Positions 32,451 to 44,995 of a DNA stretch of 64,000 nt are shown piece after piece (the first letter of the stretch is position 1; every line of letters begins with the position of its first letter). Made by a program: the position numbers and the translations under genes. The notes under the pieces were generated by a model, which searched no databases, was not told the origin of the DNA, and saw only the letters and a list, made by a program, of their open reading frames with translations. The DNA lies in NCBI RefSeq assembly GCF_001983175.1, contig NZ_MNPW01000007.1, forward strand, positions 186,001 to 250,000, read 5' to 3'. The stretch comes from Pseudomonas cedrina subsp. cedrina. GTDB taxonomy: Bacteria > Pseudomonadota > Gammaproteobacteria > Pseudomonadales > Pseudomonadaceae.

Positions 32451-33035
32451 TCAGTAGTAGGCATTTTCTTTCTGCGTGTGGTCGGTCACGTCACGCACAC
32501 CTTTGAGCTCGGGGATACGCTCGAGCAGCGTGCGCTCGATGCCTTCGCGCAGGGTCACGTCCGCCTGGCCGCAGCCCTGGCAGCCGCCGCCGAACTTGAG
32601 CACGGCGATGCCGTCCTCCACCACGTCGATCAGGCTGACCTGGCCGCCATGGCTGGCCAAGCCAGGGTTGATCTCGGTTTGCAGGTAGTAGTTGATGCGG
32701 TCGTTCACCGGGCTGTCGGCGTTGACGCTCGGCACCTTGGCGTTCGGCGCCTTGATGGTCAACTGGCCGCCCATGCGATCAGTGGCGTAGTCAACCACGG
32801 CGTCATCCAGGAAGGCTTCGCTGAAGGCGTCGATATACGCGGTGAAGCTTTTGAGCCCCAGGGCGGTGTCTTCAGGTTTCTCTTCGCCGGGCTTGCAGTA
32901 GGCAATGCAAGTCTCGGCGTACTGGGTGCCGGGTTGGGTGATAAAGACGCGAATGCCGATACCCGGGGTGTTCTGCTTGGACAGCAGGTCAGCCAGGTAA
33001 TCATGGGCGGCGTCGGTAATGGTAATGGCAGTCAT
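32451..33035 (-). CDS. nfuA: Fe-S biogenesis protein NfuA
   Basis: A 194-residue Fe-S carrier. The N-terminal A-type-like domain (degenerate, without all three cysteines) spans residues 1-95. The C-terminal Nfu domain holds the cluster-binding GGGCQGCG with Cys152 and Cys155. It delivers 4Fe-4S clusters to targets, notably under oxidative stress or iron limitation. The GAGGAG-like ribosome site (TGAGGAGTTTCC) before the ATG is strong. It is divergent from metH, sharing a 240-base gap. Confidence 0.96.
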   Translation of the reverse strand: MTAITITDAAHDYLADLLSKQNTPGIGIRVFITQPGTQYAETCIAYCKPGEEKPEDTALGLKSFTAYIDAFSEAFLDDAVVDYATDRMGGQLTIKAPNAKVPSVNADSPVNDRINYYLQTEINPGLASHGGQVSLIDVVEDGIAVLKFGGGCQGCGQADVTLREGIERTLLERIPELKGVRDVTDHTQKENAYY

Positions 33036-33183
33036 GGAAACTCCTCACAGGCTTGCCCGCAGTTTACGCCAAAATATTACGCAGGTACAAAGTCCTAGTA
33101 TTTTCGTCGGAAAAGCCCAGCGCGCCTGACAGACGTTCTCGTTTGAGAGGACAGTATCAGGCCGATGCATGCGCCGAACAACA

Positions 33184-33196
33184 TGAGCGAAATTCA
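33184..33196 (+). promoter_or_regulatory. possible MetR site upstream of metH
   Basis: TGAGCGAAATTCA fits the MetR half-site pattern TGAA-N5-TTCA with one mismatch, 80 bases before metH. A single site with a mismatch, so weak. Right after it AAACCTG (33201) and CAGGTTT (33226) can pair over an 18-base loop. Confidence 0.3.
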
Positions 33197-33275
33197 AGAA
33201 AAACCTGCCCTGCTCAAAATCGGCACAGGTTTGTTATGATTCGTGCCCTCCGTAATGCCTGACCAGAGTAGTCCC

Positions 33276-36986
<3,711 letters not shown>

Positions 36987-36990
36987 TCGG

Positions 36991-39900
36991 CTAACGGCCC
37001 AACGCGGCGATTTCGGCCGCTGACAGCTGCAACATCAAGGCTTGCCGCTCGTCCTCGTTGGCCTTTTGCAGGGTGTTGATTTTCTGCAGATACTCCGGGT
37101 TTATCTCGGGGTATTGGTCTTCCAGCGCCGCGGCTTCGCGTTCAAGGGCTTGTTGCAGCCTGGCGAAGTCGTCGGCATATTTCTCCTGCAAATACGCTTT
37201 CCAGTACGGGCGCGCAATCAGTTGCTCGCTGAACGCCGGTGTCTGTTCCTGCTCGATAATCCGCTGGTAAGCCGCATCCAGATCCGCCTGCACCACCCGT
37301 GACAGGGTTTGATAAATCATGCCCCTGGGCTGGCTCGGCAGCTCCAGGCGCTGGGCCAGGCCGACTCGGTAAGCCAGGCGAATTTCGGCGGGGTCGGTGG
37401 CCGGATTGAGTCGAATGCGCTCGCTGGCGATCGCTTCCAACTCGGCCAGACGGAACAGTCCCCTGGAGAGTTTGAGCAAGGCACGGCCTTTGTCGGTGGG
37501 ATCAATTTCGCGCAAGGCATTGAATTCATACACCTCTACCTCCAATGCATTGAACAACAACATACGACCATCCCCGCAGGTCTCGCGATGCCTCGACGCC
37601 CGGGCGATGCTCATCAGCCGTTCACGCAGGGCCGGATCGGCATACGCGCCCTCGACAACGTCCCAGACCCGCTCGGCAAGGCCGGCGCGATCCTGCATAA
37701 AGTCGTGGGTTTGGCGCAGTTGCGCAAGAATATTGGCGAAATCCCCCGTCTGGTCGGCGGCCATCACCGCATCCCACATCTCGTGCTTCTCGGAATCTGC
37801 CGCTACGCCCTCAAACCAGCGATTTTTCTGAGTGGGCTGATCTTCCAGCTCAGGGTGAACGTCAGCGCCCTCATCGTCAAAAAAATCAGGGTCGTTGGCT
37901 AACAATTCGCGGTCGATCTGCCCGGCGGTAAAGCCCAAGCCTTGGCCGGTTTCGCGCAGATGTTCGCGTAGCACGGCGAATTCTTCCGCCGTCAACGGGT
38001 TATCGGACAGGTCGATGCCCTCCATCAAACCTGCATGTTGCGGTTCAAACGCGGTGCGAGGGATCGTCTCAAACTCGTTGCCCCGCAAGTTGAGACGCGT
38101 CAGTGCGGGGGCCTCCAGGGCACCTGCCGGCCAGTCGGTCAACCGGTTGCGGTTCAAATCCAGGTGTTGCAAGCGATCGAGGCCTGTCACGTCAAACTCC
38201 CGCAGTGTATTCCCGCCCAGGTCCAGTGTTTGCAAACGCGGCAAGGTGCGCAGCACGCGTTGTAACGGTCCGCTCTCCGTCAGCCCGTTATTGTTGATGC
38301 CCAGGTGGGTCAGGTCGGTCAGTTGGGTTACCGATTCGGGCAATTCACCCAGCGGGTTGCCATTGAGCATCAAGCGGTTCAACCGTGGAAAAGCGCGCAG
38401 AAAGGCATCCGACACACCCGTGAGCCCTGAACCGCTCAAGTCCAGTGCATCCACATGGCTAAAGCTGACCTCCAGCTCCGGCAGGTCGCCCAGGTTAAGG
38501 CCGCTCAAGTCAACGCTCTGGGAAGCCGCGGAACCCGTGACAGACACGTCGCGCAGCGCTTCTCGCCAGCAGGACAGCAGGCGGTCAGCCGCACGCCGAC
38601 GGTCGGTGGCGTTCGCCCAGCCCTCACGGATACGCGTCGCAGGGCGATCGATCCAGGCGTTCAGATCGCGGATCATTGCCGCGTGCTGCGTCTGCCACCG
38701 GAGCAACGCGGCTTCAATGTCCATGGCACTCACCTCTTGCGCGAGCCAGGTGTCGATTCGCTGAACCGCTTGGGCGGTATCAAGCTGTGGATCAAGCCGT
38801 TGCAGGCGCTCGGCGGATGTCAAAGGCAGGTCTGGCTCTGCGCCAGGCGCTGGCAGCAGCAGATCGGGTTGCTGCGCGACCTCCACCGGGAAGAACTCCG
38901 GTTCGCCGCCGGTCCTGCCGGCGACCAGCATGCCGCGCTCGATCCCCAACGGATTGACGAACATGGTCGCCAGCGGTGTTCCGGGGCCGGTCGTTACAGC
39001 GAACTGCTGCGCCCTGGCCAGCGCCGGCGGGCTTAAACGGCAACCGCGCAAGCCAGTGCCCGCCAGCAGCACTTCGTGCCCCACCCACGCAGCCTCCGGA
39101 ATGCTGTCGACAGCGCTGTAACTCAAGTCCAGGAAGCGTAGGCGTGGCAGGCTCAGCACACCTTCAGGCCATGCCGTGATCCGGGTCCTCGACAGATTCA
39201 GCGAAATCAATTCGGTCAGCGAGGCAACCGTCAGGCTGCCAACGCGATTTCGCGAGAGGTCCAGCCGCTGCAGCCCACTCAAGCGGTTCAACCGGGCCTG
39301 GGTCGGCGTGGTGATCGTCAGTTGATTGCCAGACAGGTTCAGCTCGATGAGCTGTGTCAGCTCTTCCAGGGCCTGGGGCAGTTCGGTGAGGTGGTTGCCA
39401 CTCAGATCAAGTTCACCAAGCTGAGGAAACCGACGCAGGAACTCATTCAGCTGCGTGACCGTCAGTTCGAGGTTTCCCAGTTTCAGGCGACGTACGTGCG
39501 CAAAGACGGCTTCGTTCAACGTCGGCAAATTTCCTGGAGCACCGTACCCCGTCAAGTCCAGCGTCTCTGCTATCACCGAATCCGGGCCGCGTGTCGACGT
39601 CTGCGCCATAGGCTCGCGGGGCGCATACCTGGCCCTCTGCGCATCGCGCCAACAAGCCCGCAACCTGTCAGCCAGCACCGTGCGCTCATGGCTGGGCATT
39701 TGCACACCCGCCACCCGGGGACCCGCCACGCCTTCCCACTGCGCCAGGGAGGCCTCCACGTCGCGATATTCCTGATGCAGTGCCTCGACCTTCGCCAACA
39801 ACGCCCGGCCCGAAAGCCCCTCTTGCTGAAGAGCGACGAAGACATGGTTCACGAATGCTTCATCGCGGGGAACCATGCTCTCAAGGCGGCCCTTACAGTA

Positions 39901-42900
39901 ATCCCCCACCATCCTCGCCTCATCCACCAGGTGGGCCGAATTTTGATAGAGATACTCGAAAGCCCGCATGAACGCCTGTGGTTCCAGGGCCTTCCAGTTC
40001 AACGACAAACCACGCCATAGTCGTTCATGCCCACTGAACAGTGCGTCGGGCAGCGATGAAATTCGCGCGCGCGACAGATCCACTGATTCCAACCTGTCGA
40101 GCGCCAGAAGGCCGGTCGGCCAATCGCGCAGGTTTCCACTCAGCGTTACCCTGCGCAATGCCGTGTAGGTGCTGTAGTCGAGCACCGGGAGGCTCCCGCA
40201 CAAGTGCAACTCCTGCAACTGGGTCATGCCCTGGAGCGCCTGGGTCAGTGCCGGTGAATAGGTCGTGAACCCTTCCTGCAACTCAAGTCTGAGCTCGGTA
40301 ATGCGGTTGAGTGCAGTCAACTGATCGGCCAGGCCTGCCATGCCTTCCATGCCGCCAGAGATTTCAAGTCTCTCCAACGAGCTGAAGCGTGATAGAAGCG
40401 TGCCATCAGCCACCTGGAGACTGTCTGCCACCACGGTGCGCACATGGGAAAAATCGGAGGTCCACGTGGGTAGTTCGTCAGCGCCAAGCAGCGTAAGCCT
40501 GTAAGCAGGCGTCTGCCCGCGATAAAGCCCGCCTCGCCAGCAAGCAATGATCCGATTGGCGATTTCACGCCGGCGGGCCCCGAATACCCGAGGCGGCGTT
40601 GCCGAGCTTTCGACCCAACGATCCAGCACCGTATTTAACCCTTCAAACTCCCTGCGACGCTCCTCCAACAGATTGAACACCCGCTGATCGCTGTCGCCCG
40701 CCAGCCGACGGCTCCTGACGAATTGCAACGCTTGCTCATCACTGATATTGGGGTAGATAACCCGCGCCCTGGCGACCAATGGCCCATCAGCGAATCCCGC
40801 GACGTCACCGCTGGCCGCGTAGCCAACCCGGCCCGGTGTGCGCAGCAAGCGTCCTGCACCGTCCTTGAGCGCTTGGCGCTTGAGGATTCGCGACATGGCG
40901 TCACGATTGCTGCGCGCGTGGTCGATCACCTGCTGGCGCAAGGCTTCGCTCGGATTCTCCCCCAGTGAACGGCGCCATGTATCAGGCACCACTTGCAGCA
41001 GCGACTCAAATAGATTTCGGCCATACCTGGCAGCGCTGTTCAATGCCCTGCCCTCAGCGTCCATGGCTATAAAGTGATCCTCTTCCTTAACCAGGACATA
41101 CCGCGACAACGCCTGCTCACTGCCGATGCTGTCCACCAGCGGCCCGCTGATGCCAAGGGAGCGCATTTCCACCCGAATATCCGCCGACCAGCCGGGCATT
41201 TGCTCCAGGCTGTGCAACGCCAACCGATCACTGGCCGTGGACGCCAGGTTTTCCAGGTACAAGCCGGCGAGTGCCCGAGTCAAACTGCTTTGATGCAACT
41301 GCACGCGAATCGCCTTGGCCAGCCGCAGGGGAATGCGCCCGGTGCTGCGCAGTTGGCTCAACTCGTCGGCGCTGGCAATGCCCAGCACAGGCTGCGCGGA
41401 CTCTGGCGACAGCGACCGGAAACTGCGCTGAAGCAACTTCGTGTCGGCATCCGGCTCGGTCTGCCCACTCAACAGGCTGTCGAACAGTGACTTGCTTCGA
41501 CCTTTTGCGTGATCGGCCAAGCGGTCCCTGAGCAGCTGCAGACGATCTGCATAAGACTGGACACTGTCATCGCCCAGCACACGCTTGGTCTGCGCTTCGT
41601 CGAGGGCTGCGAGGATTTTCTCCGGCCACTTCCCGGCAGCGACCTCTGACCGGGTAATTTTGATCGACTGTTTTGCACTGGCCGCGCCGTAGCGTTTTGA
41701 AGTCGCCCAGGGTTCGGGGCTGCTTAGCACTTCTATTCCCACCTCAACCGGCCATCCCGGCATTTCCACAGCCAGTGGAACAACGAATTGGCCAGGCTCG
41801 TCCATGCCAGCCCCCTCGCGGATTTGACCGATCACCTCGTCCACTTGTCGGTCGACCTCGAACAACCGGGCCGCTTGCGCAAACTCCGGGGGCGCAGGTT
41901 TATTATCGACGTGAAGTGCACGCAGGACTTCGTCACTGACGCCGCTGACCTCGGCGATCTGTTCCACTTGTGTGTCGGTAAAGCGCTCCATGTGCGGCCC
42001 GGTCCGCCGCAGCAGCGCCAGACGTTGCCACTCCAGCGGTCGTTCCAGGCTGTGACGCCAGGCGCCGTTGCCGTTGTGCCGCAAAATCGGCTGGTAGGCA
42101 TCTATTTCGTGGGGATGCTTGATCCGCCATTGCTTGATCGCTGGGTCGAAGATATTTTCGTAAGTATTACCCTCCAGCGTAATGTAGGTCTTGCCGGCTA
42201 CCTGATACTGCCCCAGCGCATCAGGTTTGAGGCCCTTGAGCGAAACGCCGCTCTTGTACGCCGAAAGGTCCGGATGCCATAAACGCAGTTTGCCGAAAGG
42301 CGATCGCACCCGGGCCATCCCGTTGACGAACGTCGACGGCAATATCGGCGGCGCCTTGGCCGCCACTGCCCCCAGTGCCGCCATGTATGCGACGTTCTGC
42401 ATGATCGAAGTCAGGTGCGCCCAGGCTTCATCACTGTCACCGACGCTCCATGCGTGAGCCCCCTGATAAACCTCGTACCCCAGTTGCATGGCGGTAACCG
42501 CCATCATCACCTCGCCCAACCCAGGCACGAAGAACGCCGCAACGTTGAGTACGTTCAACCCCCATTCGGCCCAATGCGTGAGGCGATTGATCCAGGCATT
42601 GTGATCAACCTGCTCGGTGGGCACCGCCAGCAGCTTGGCGCTGGACTTGATCCGTGCCAGGTGCTTTTCGTAGAGATGGCCGAACACGTCGGTATCTATG
42701 AAAGATTCTTCAGCGTGCAGTTTTACATTGTCGTTCCAGACCGATTCGTAAATTCCATGCATGAAGACCGCGGGGTTGTAGTTCGGGCCCGGGTAAACGG
42801 GATTGGGGTTCCACCGTAAGACTTTCAACTGGCTTTTGAGCCGTCGCAAGAATGTCTGCGCCTCGTTCTGAGACAAGAGCCCTGCAAAAAAGCGCTGGTA

Positions 42901-43941
42901 GTTGGAGGAACGCAGATTGACCGCCAACGCCGCCAAAAACGCCTCAAGCGAACGGTACTCCTTGACCGGCGCCAGTGGGTCGCCCGGGATGCACACAATG
43001 ATCCGACTGGGGACGAGCAACGACTCGTACTGCCTGACTATGGGGGGCACGAAATCGGTGACGACAGACCGCCTGCGCAAGGCGGTACTGATAACGACCA
43101 CGTCGTTCACGTCCGCCCCCAAAAGATTCAATTGGCTGAAAGCCACCGGCCAGCCATAAAACGATGGCGCGGGCGTGCCATCCAGGATTTCGAGCAACGT
43201 TGTGCGGGCCGTTTCGCTGATGGCGTCGCGCATTCGAGCGATATGGGTTTGGACCCGCAACGTATCCTTGTTGGCCTGGACCATCTGCTGGCGCACCTGC
43301 GCAGCGGTAGCGGGTGTTTCAAACACAGCACTCAGGTGTGCCTGATACTGCTTGCCCAGATCCAGTTGGCGACACAGGCTGGCGAACGCCGCAGGCTTGA
43401 TCGCCAACCTGTCGCGCAGGTGATAGCGAACTTTCGCAAATGGATAGGTATCGCGCTTGTCGTAAAGAATCTGCTCCAGCGAGCCCGCTGGCGCCAGCCC
43501 GCTGGTTTCCTGCAACACCACATCGTCAAACGGCTCATCGGCCTCGAAATTGTGCAGCGCCGCTTGTAGCAACGATTGCTGCTCCATGCGGTTGGGCGCA
43601 CGCAGATGGTAAAGCACCGTCTTGTTGACGTCGGGCGCCAGGCCGAACTGCTTGCGCATGGCTTCGAGCAGCAGTGGCTCGCTGAACTCGGTGATGCCTT
43701 TGAACGCTTTCAGCGCCGTGGCCATCGCCTGGGTTGACGCCTGGCGCCGTGCGCCACTGTCGATCAACGCCTGGCGCAGTGACGGGGTGGCGGCAGCGTA
43801 TTTCTCGGGGAAGGCTTGCCGGAACTGCTGCACCGGATCGCGGGCGCGGTGCAACGCCTGGATATCGGATGCAGCCAGGTGCTTGATCCATCCAGGCAAG
43901 TTGGCCTTGATGAAAGAAGCATGAAATGAAGAGACGGGCAT
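36991..43941 (-). CDS. giant LRR protein with NEL-type E3 ubiquitin ligase domain
   Basis: A 2316-residue protein, predicted effector or toxin. The first about 1000 residues match the dermonecrotic-toxin-like N-terminal domain (DUF6543 type), with a hydrophobic pair near 460-500. Three modules follow, each with an A-[DN]-R-[IL]-x-x-C-W-R helix (Cys1134, Cys1430, Cys1791) and then a block of leucine-rich repeats (about 1150-1300, 1470-1630, 1820-1990). The C-terminal about 290 residues are a Novel E3 Ligase domain of the IpaH/SspH class, with the catalytic Cys-x-Asp in ETCGDGR at Cys2122. The AGGAA ribosome site before 43941 is good. No secretion signal or Hrp box was seen. The target would be a eukaryotic host protein. 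Activity is inferred from the motif. Confidence 0.93.
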   Translation of the reverse strand: MPVSSFHASFIKANLPGWIKHLAASDIQALHRARDPVQQFRQAFPEKYAAATPSLRQALIDSGARRQASTQAMATALKAFKGITEFSEPLLLEAMRKQFGLAPDVNKTVLYHLRAPNRMEQQSLLQAALHNFEADEPFDDVVLQETSGLAPAGSLEQILYDKRDTYPFAKVRYHLRDRLAIKPAAFASLCRQLDLGKQYQAHLSAVFETPATAAQVRQQMVQANKDTLRVQTHIARMRDAISETARTTLLEILDGTPAPSFYGWPVAFSQLNLLGADVNDVVVISTALRRRSVVTDFVPPIVRQYESLLVPSRIIVCIPGDPLAPVKEYRSLEAFLAALAVNLRSSNYQRFFAGLLSQNEAQTFLRRLKSQLKVLRWNPNPVYPGPNYNPAVFMHGIYESVWNDNVKLHAEESFIDTDVFGHLYEKHLARIKSSAKLLAVPTEQVDHNAWINRLTHWAEWGLNVLNVAAFFVPGLGEVMMAVTAMQLGYEVYQGAHAWSVGDSDEAWAHLTSIMQNVAYMAALGAVAAKAPPILPSTFVNGMARVRSPFGKLRLWHPDLSAYKSGVSLKGLKPDALGQYQVAGKTYITLEGNTYENIFDPAIKQWRIKHPHEIDAYQPILRHNGNGAWRHSLERPLEWQRLALLRRTGPHMERFTDTQVEQIAEVSGVSDEVLRALHVDNKPAPPEFAQAARLFEVDRQVDEVIGQIREGAGMDEPGQFVVPLAVEMPGWPVEVGIEVLSSPEPWATSKRYGAASAKQSIKITRSEVAAGKWPEKILAALDEAQTKRVLGDDSVQSYADRLQLLRDRLADHAKGRSKSLFDSLLSGQTEPDADTKLLQRSFRSLSPESAQPVLGIASADELSQLRSTGRIPLRLAKAIRVQLHQSSLTRALAGLYLENLASTASDRLALHSLEQMPGWSADIRVEMRSLGISGPLVDSIGSEQALSRYVLVKEEDHFIAMDAEGRALNSAARYGRNLFESLLQVVPDTWRRSLGENPSEALRQQVIDHARSNRDAMSRILKRQALKDGAGRLLRTPGRVGYAASGDVAGFADGPLVARARVIYPNISDEQALQFVRSRRLAGDSDQRVFNLLEERRREFEGLNTVLDRWVESSATPPRVFGARRREIANRIIACWRGGLYRGQTPAYRLTLLGADELPTWTSDFSHVRTVVADSLQVADGTLLSRFSSLERLEISGGMEGMAGLADQLTALNRITELRLELQEGFTTYSPALTQALQGMTQLQELHLCGSLPVLDYSTYTALRRVTLSGNLRDWPTGLLALDRLESVDLSRARISSLPDALFSGHERLWRGLSLNWKALEPQAFMRAFEYLYQNSAHLVDEARMVGDYCKGRLESMVPRDEAFVNHVFVALQQEGLSGRALLAKVEALHQEYRDVEASLAQWEGVAGPRVAGVQMPSHERTVLADRLRACWRDAQRARYAPREPMAQTSTRGPDSVIAETLDLTGYGAPGNLPTLNEAVFAHVRRLKLGNLELTVTQLNEFLRRFPQLGELDLSGNHLTELPQALEELTQLIELNLSGNQLTITTPTQARLNRLSGLQRLDLSRNRVGSLTVASLTELISLNLSRTRITAWPEGVLSLPRLRFLDLSYSAVDSIPEAAWVGHEVLLAGTGLRGCRLSPPALARAQQFAVTTGPGTPLATMFVNPLGIERGMLVAGRTGGEPEFFPVEVAQQPDLLLPAPGAEPDLPLTSAERLQRLDPQLDTAQAVQRIDTWLAQEVSAMDIEAALLRWQTQHAAMIRDLNAWIDRPATRIREGWANATDRRRAADRLLSCWREALRDVSVTGSAASQSVDLSGLNLGDLPELEVSFSHVDALDLSGSGLTGVSDAFLRAFPRLNRLMLNGNPLGELPESVTQLTDLTHLGINNNGLTESGPLQRVLRTLPRLQTLDLGGNTLREFDVTGLDRLQHLDLNRNRLTDWPAGALEAPALTRLNLRGNEFETIPRTAFEPQHAGLMEGIDLSDNPLTAEEFAVLREHLRETGQGLGFTAGQIDRELLANDPDFFDDEGADVHPELEDQPTQKNRWFEGVAADSEKHEMWDAVMAADQTGDFANILAQLRQTHDFMQDRAGLAERVWDVVEGAYADPALRERLMSIARASRHRETCGDGRMLLFNALEVEVYEFNALREIDPTDKGRALLKLSRGLFRLAELEAIASERIRLNPATDPAEIRLAYRVGLAQRLELPSQPRGMIYQTLSRVVQADLDAAYQRIIEQEQTPAFSEQLIARPYWKAYLQEKYADDFARLQQALEREAAALEDQYPEINPEYLQKINTLQKANEDERQALMLQLSAAEIAALGR

Positions 43942-44376
43942 GTTGCGAGTTCCTGATTCGTCATGAAGAACCCTCAGAAAACCACGCCAACGGCGCCCTA
44001 AAGCGGTGCACTCTTATGGCAGCATGGGTATCTACACAACTTTCAGTTGACCAATCTCCCTGTGGGAGCTGTCGAGCTTTAGCGAGGCTGCGAAAGCGGT
44101 GGGTCAGGCGGAAAAAATGCCAGCAGTGCCGCCGCCTTCGCAGCCTCGCTGGGGCTCGACAGCTCCCACATTTTGAACCGCGTTCGACATGAATACCGGT
44201 CGGCTCTAAGGCCGCCGCGCTTTGTTTTTGATCTTGATCTGGGCCGCCCCGTCAACCACGCTGGCCGATACCCATGCTTATGGCCGGGAAGCAGATCAGG
44301 CAAAGAGGCGACGCGCTGCGCTCAAGCCCGTCGGATTGTCTATGCTGTTCCTCACACACCTTGTGGTGAGGACCCT
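43942..44376. other. intergenic region with REPIN and a repeat fragment
   Basis: The 435 bases upstream of the NEL-LRR gene hold a REPIN at 44061-44170 and, at about 44205-44290, a run with TTTTTGATCTTGATCTGGG and CCACGCTGGCCGATAC. The latter resembles a dispersed non-coding repeat I recall from other fluorescent pseudomonads. No additional gene is credible. Confidence 0.6.
44061..44170. repeat. REPIN of the GTCGAGC subtype
   Basis: TGTGGGAGCTGTCGAGC (44061) and its inverse ending at 44170, joined to AGCGAGGCTGCGAA on the left and TTCGCAGCCTCGCT on the right. The arms are the same subtype as those inside the 179-bp array at 11924, and differ from the TGGCTTGCC subtype elsewhere in the window. 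Confidence 0.9.
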
Positions 44377-44586
44377 ATGGACGAGCACAAACCTCCGACC
44401 TTCTGGCAAATGCTGCACAGCGTGGTCGCCGCGGCATTCGGCGTGCAAAGCGGTAAAAACCGGGCACGCGACTTCACCCATGGCAAGCCCAGCCACTTTG
44501 TGATTCTGGGCATTCTATTTACCGCAGTGTTTGCGCTGACGCTGTTTGGCATCGTCAAGCTGGTCTTGCACCTGGCCGGAGTGTAA
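44377..44586 (+). CDS. DUF2970 family small membrane protein (69 aa)
   Basis: A 69-residue protein with one transmembrane helix at about 43-65 (VILGILFTAVFALTLFGIV) and a basic N-terminal part containing FWQMLHSVVAAAFGVQSGKNRARDF, which matches the DUF2970 pattern. The start is set by GTGAGGA five bases upstream; longer frames upstream lack support. It stands alone between the NEL-LRR gene and the divergent small membrane protein, and ends before a mini-hairpin. Function unknown. Confidence 0.85.
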   Translation: MDEHKPPTFWQMLHSVVAAAFGVQSGKNRARDFTHGKPSHFVILGILFTAVFALTLFGIVKLVLHLAGV

Positions 44587-44597
44587 ACCGAATCAAA

Positions 44598-44629
44598 CAT
44601 GTGGGAGCTGGCTTGCCTGCTCCCACATG
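44598..44629. repeat. solo REP mini-hairpin
   Basis: CATGTGGGAGC and GCTCCCACATG pair perfectly around TGGCTTGCCT. This is the REPIN of this window reduced to outer arms plus one REP core; a sister copy lies at 56376. It could also help end the convergent transcripts on each side. Confidence 0.85.
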
Positions 44630-44648
44630 GGATTGTCACTGGTCATAT

Positions 44649-44762
44649 TTACTGGTGGCTGACCCAGAACACAGCAGTGCCCACCACCAGGATGATCAGG
44701 AACAGAATGGCCCAGGCGTCCACGGTACTGTCGGGTTTACGGGCTTTTGTCGGATTGCTCAT
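44649..44762 (-). CDS. very small membrane protein (37 aa)
   Basis: The 37 residues run MSNPTKARKPDSTVDAW... then one hydrophobic helix (residues 17-34, AILFLIILVVGTAVFWV) and end VSHQ. The start is supported by AAGAGG seven bases upstream. The basic N-terminus would stay inside, giving a single-pass protein. I recall near-identical short proteins next to the sulfite reductase gene in other pseudomonads, which supports it as real. It is divergent from cysI. Function unknown. Confidence 0.75.
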   Translation of the reverse strand: MSNPTKARKPDSTVDAWAILFLIILVVGTAVFWVSHQ

Positions 44763-44995
44763 CGCATCGCCTCTTATCGGTTTTATAGGTGACTGCATCA
44801 AGACTCGATCACAGTAAAGTTCATACTTGCCCTTATGACAACTGTGGGTATCGCGAGAATCAGTCTCAATAGTCGATTTGGTTATTTGCATATACTCAAA
44901 CATCACTTTTGCGCATAAACACAAACTGTTATCGTGCGCCGGCTCCGTTGGGAGTGCGCGGCCGTGCGCGCAGATTTGCCGAGAACAGGACCTAT

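Noticed and set aside
43942..44376. Hrp box for the NEL-LRR gene
   Set aside because: A GTTCC occurs just upstream of the start (minus-strand reading GGAAC), but no CCACNNA lies at the required 15-16 base distance.
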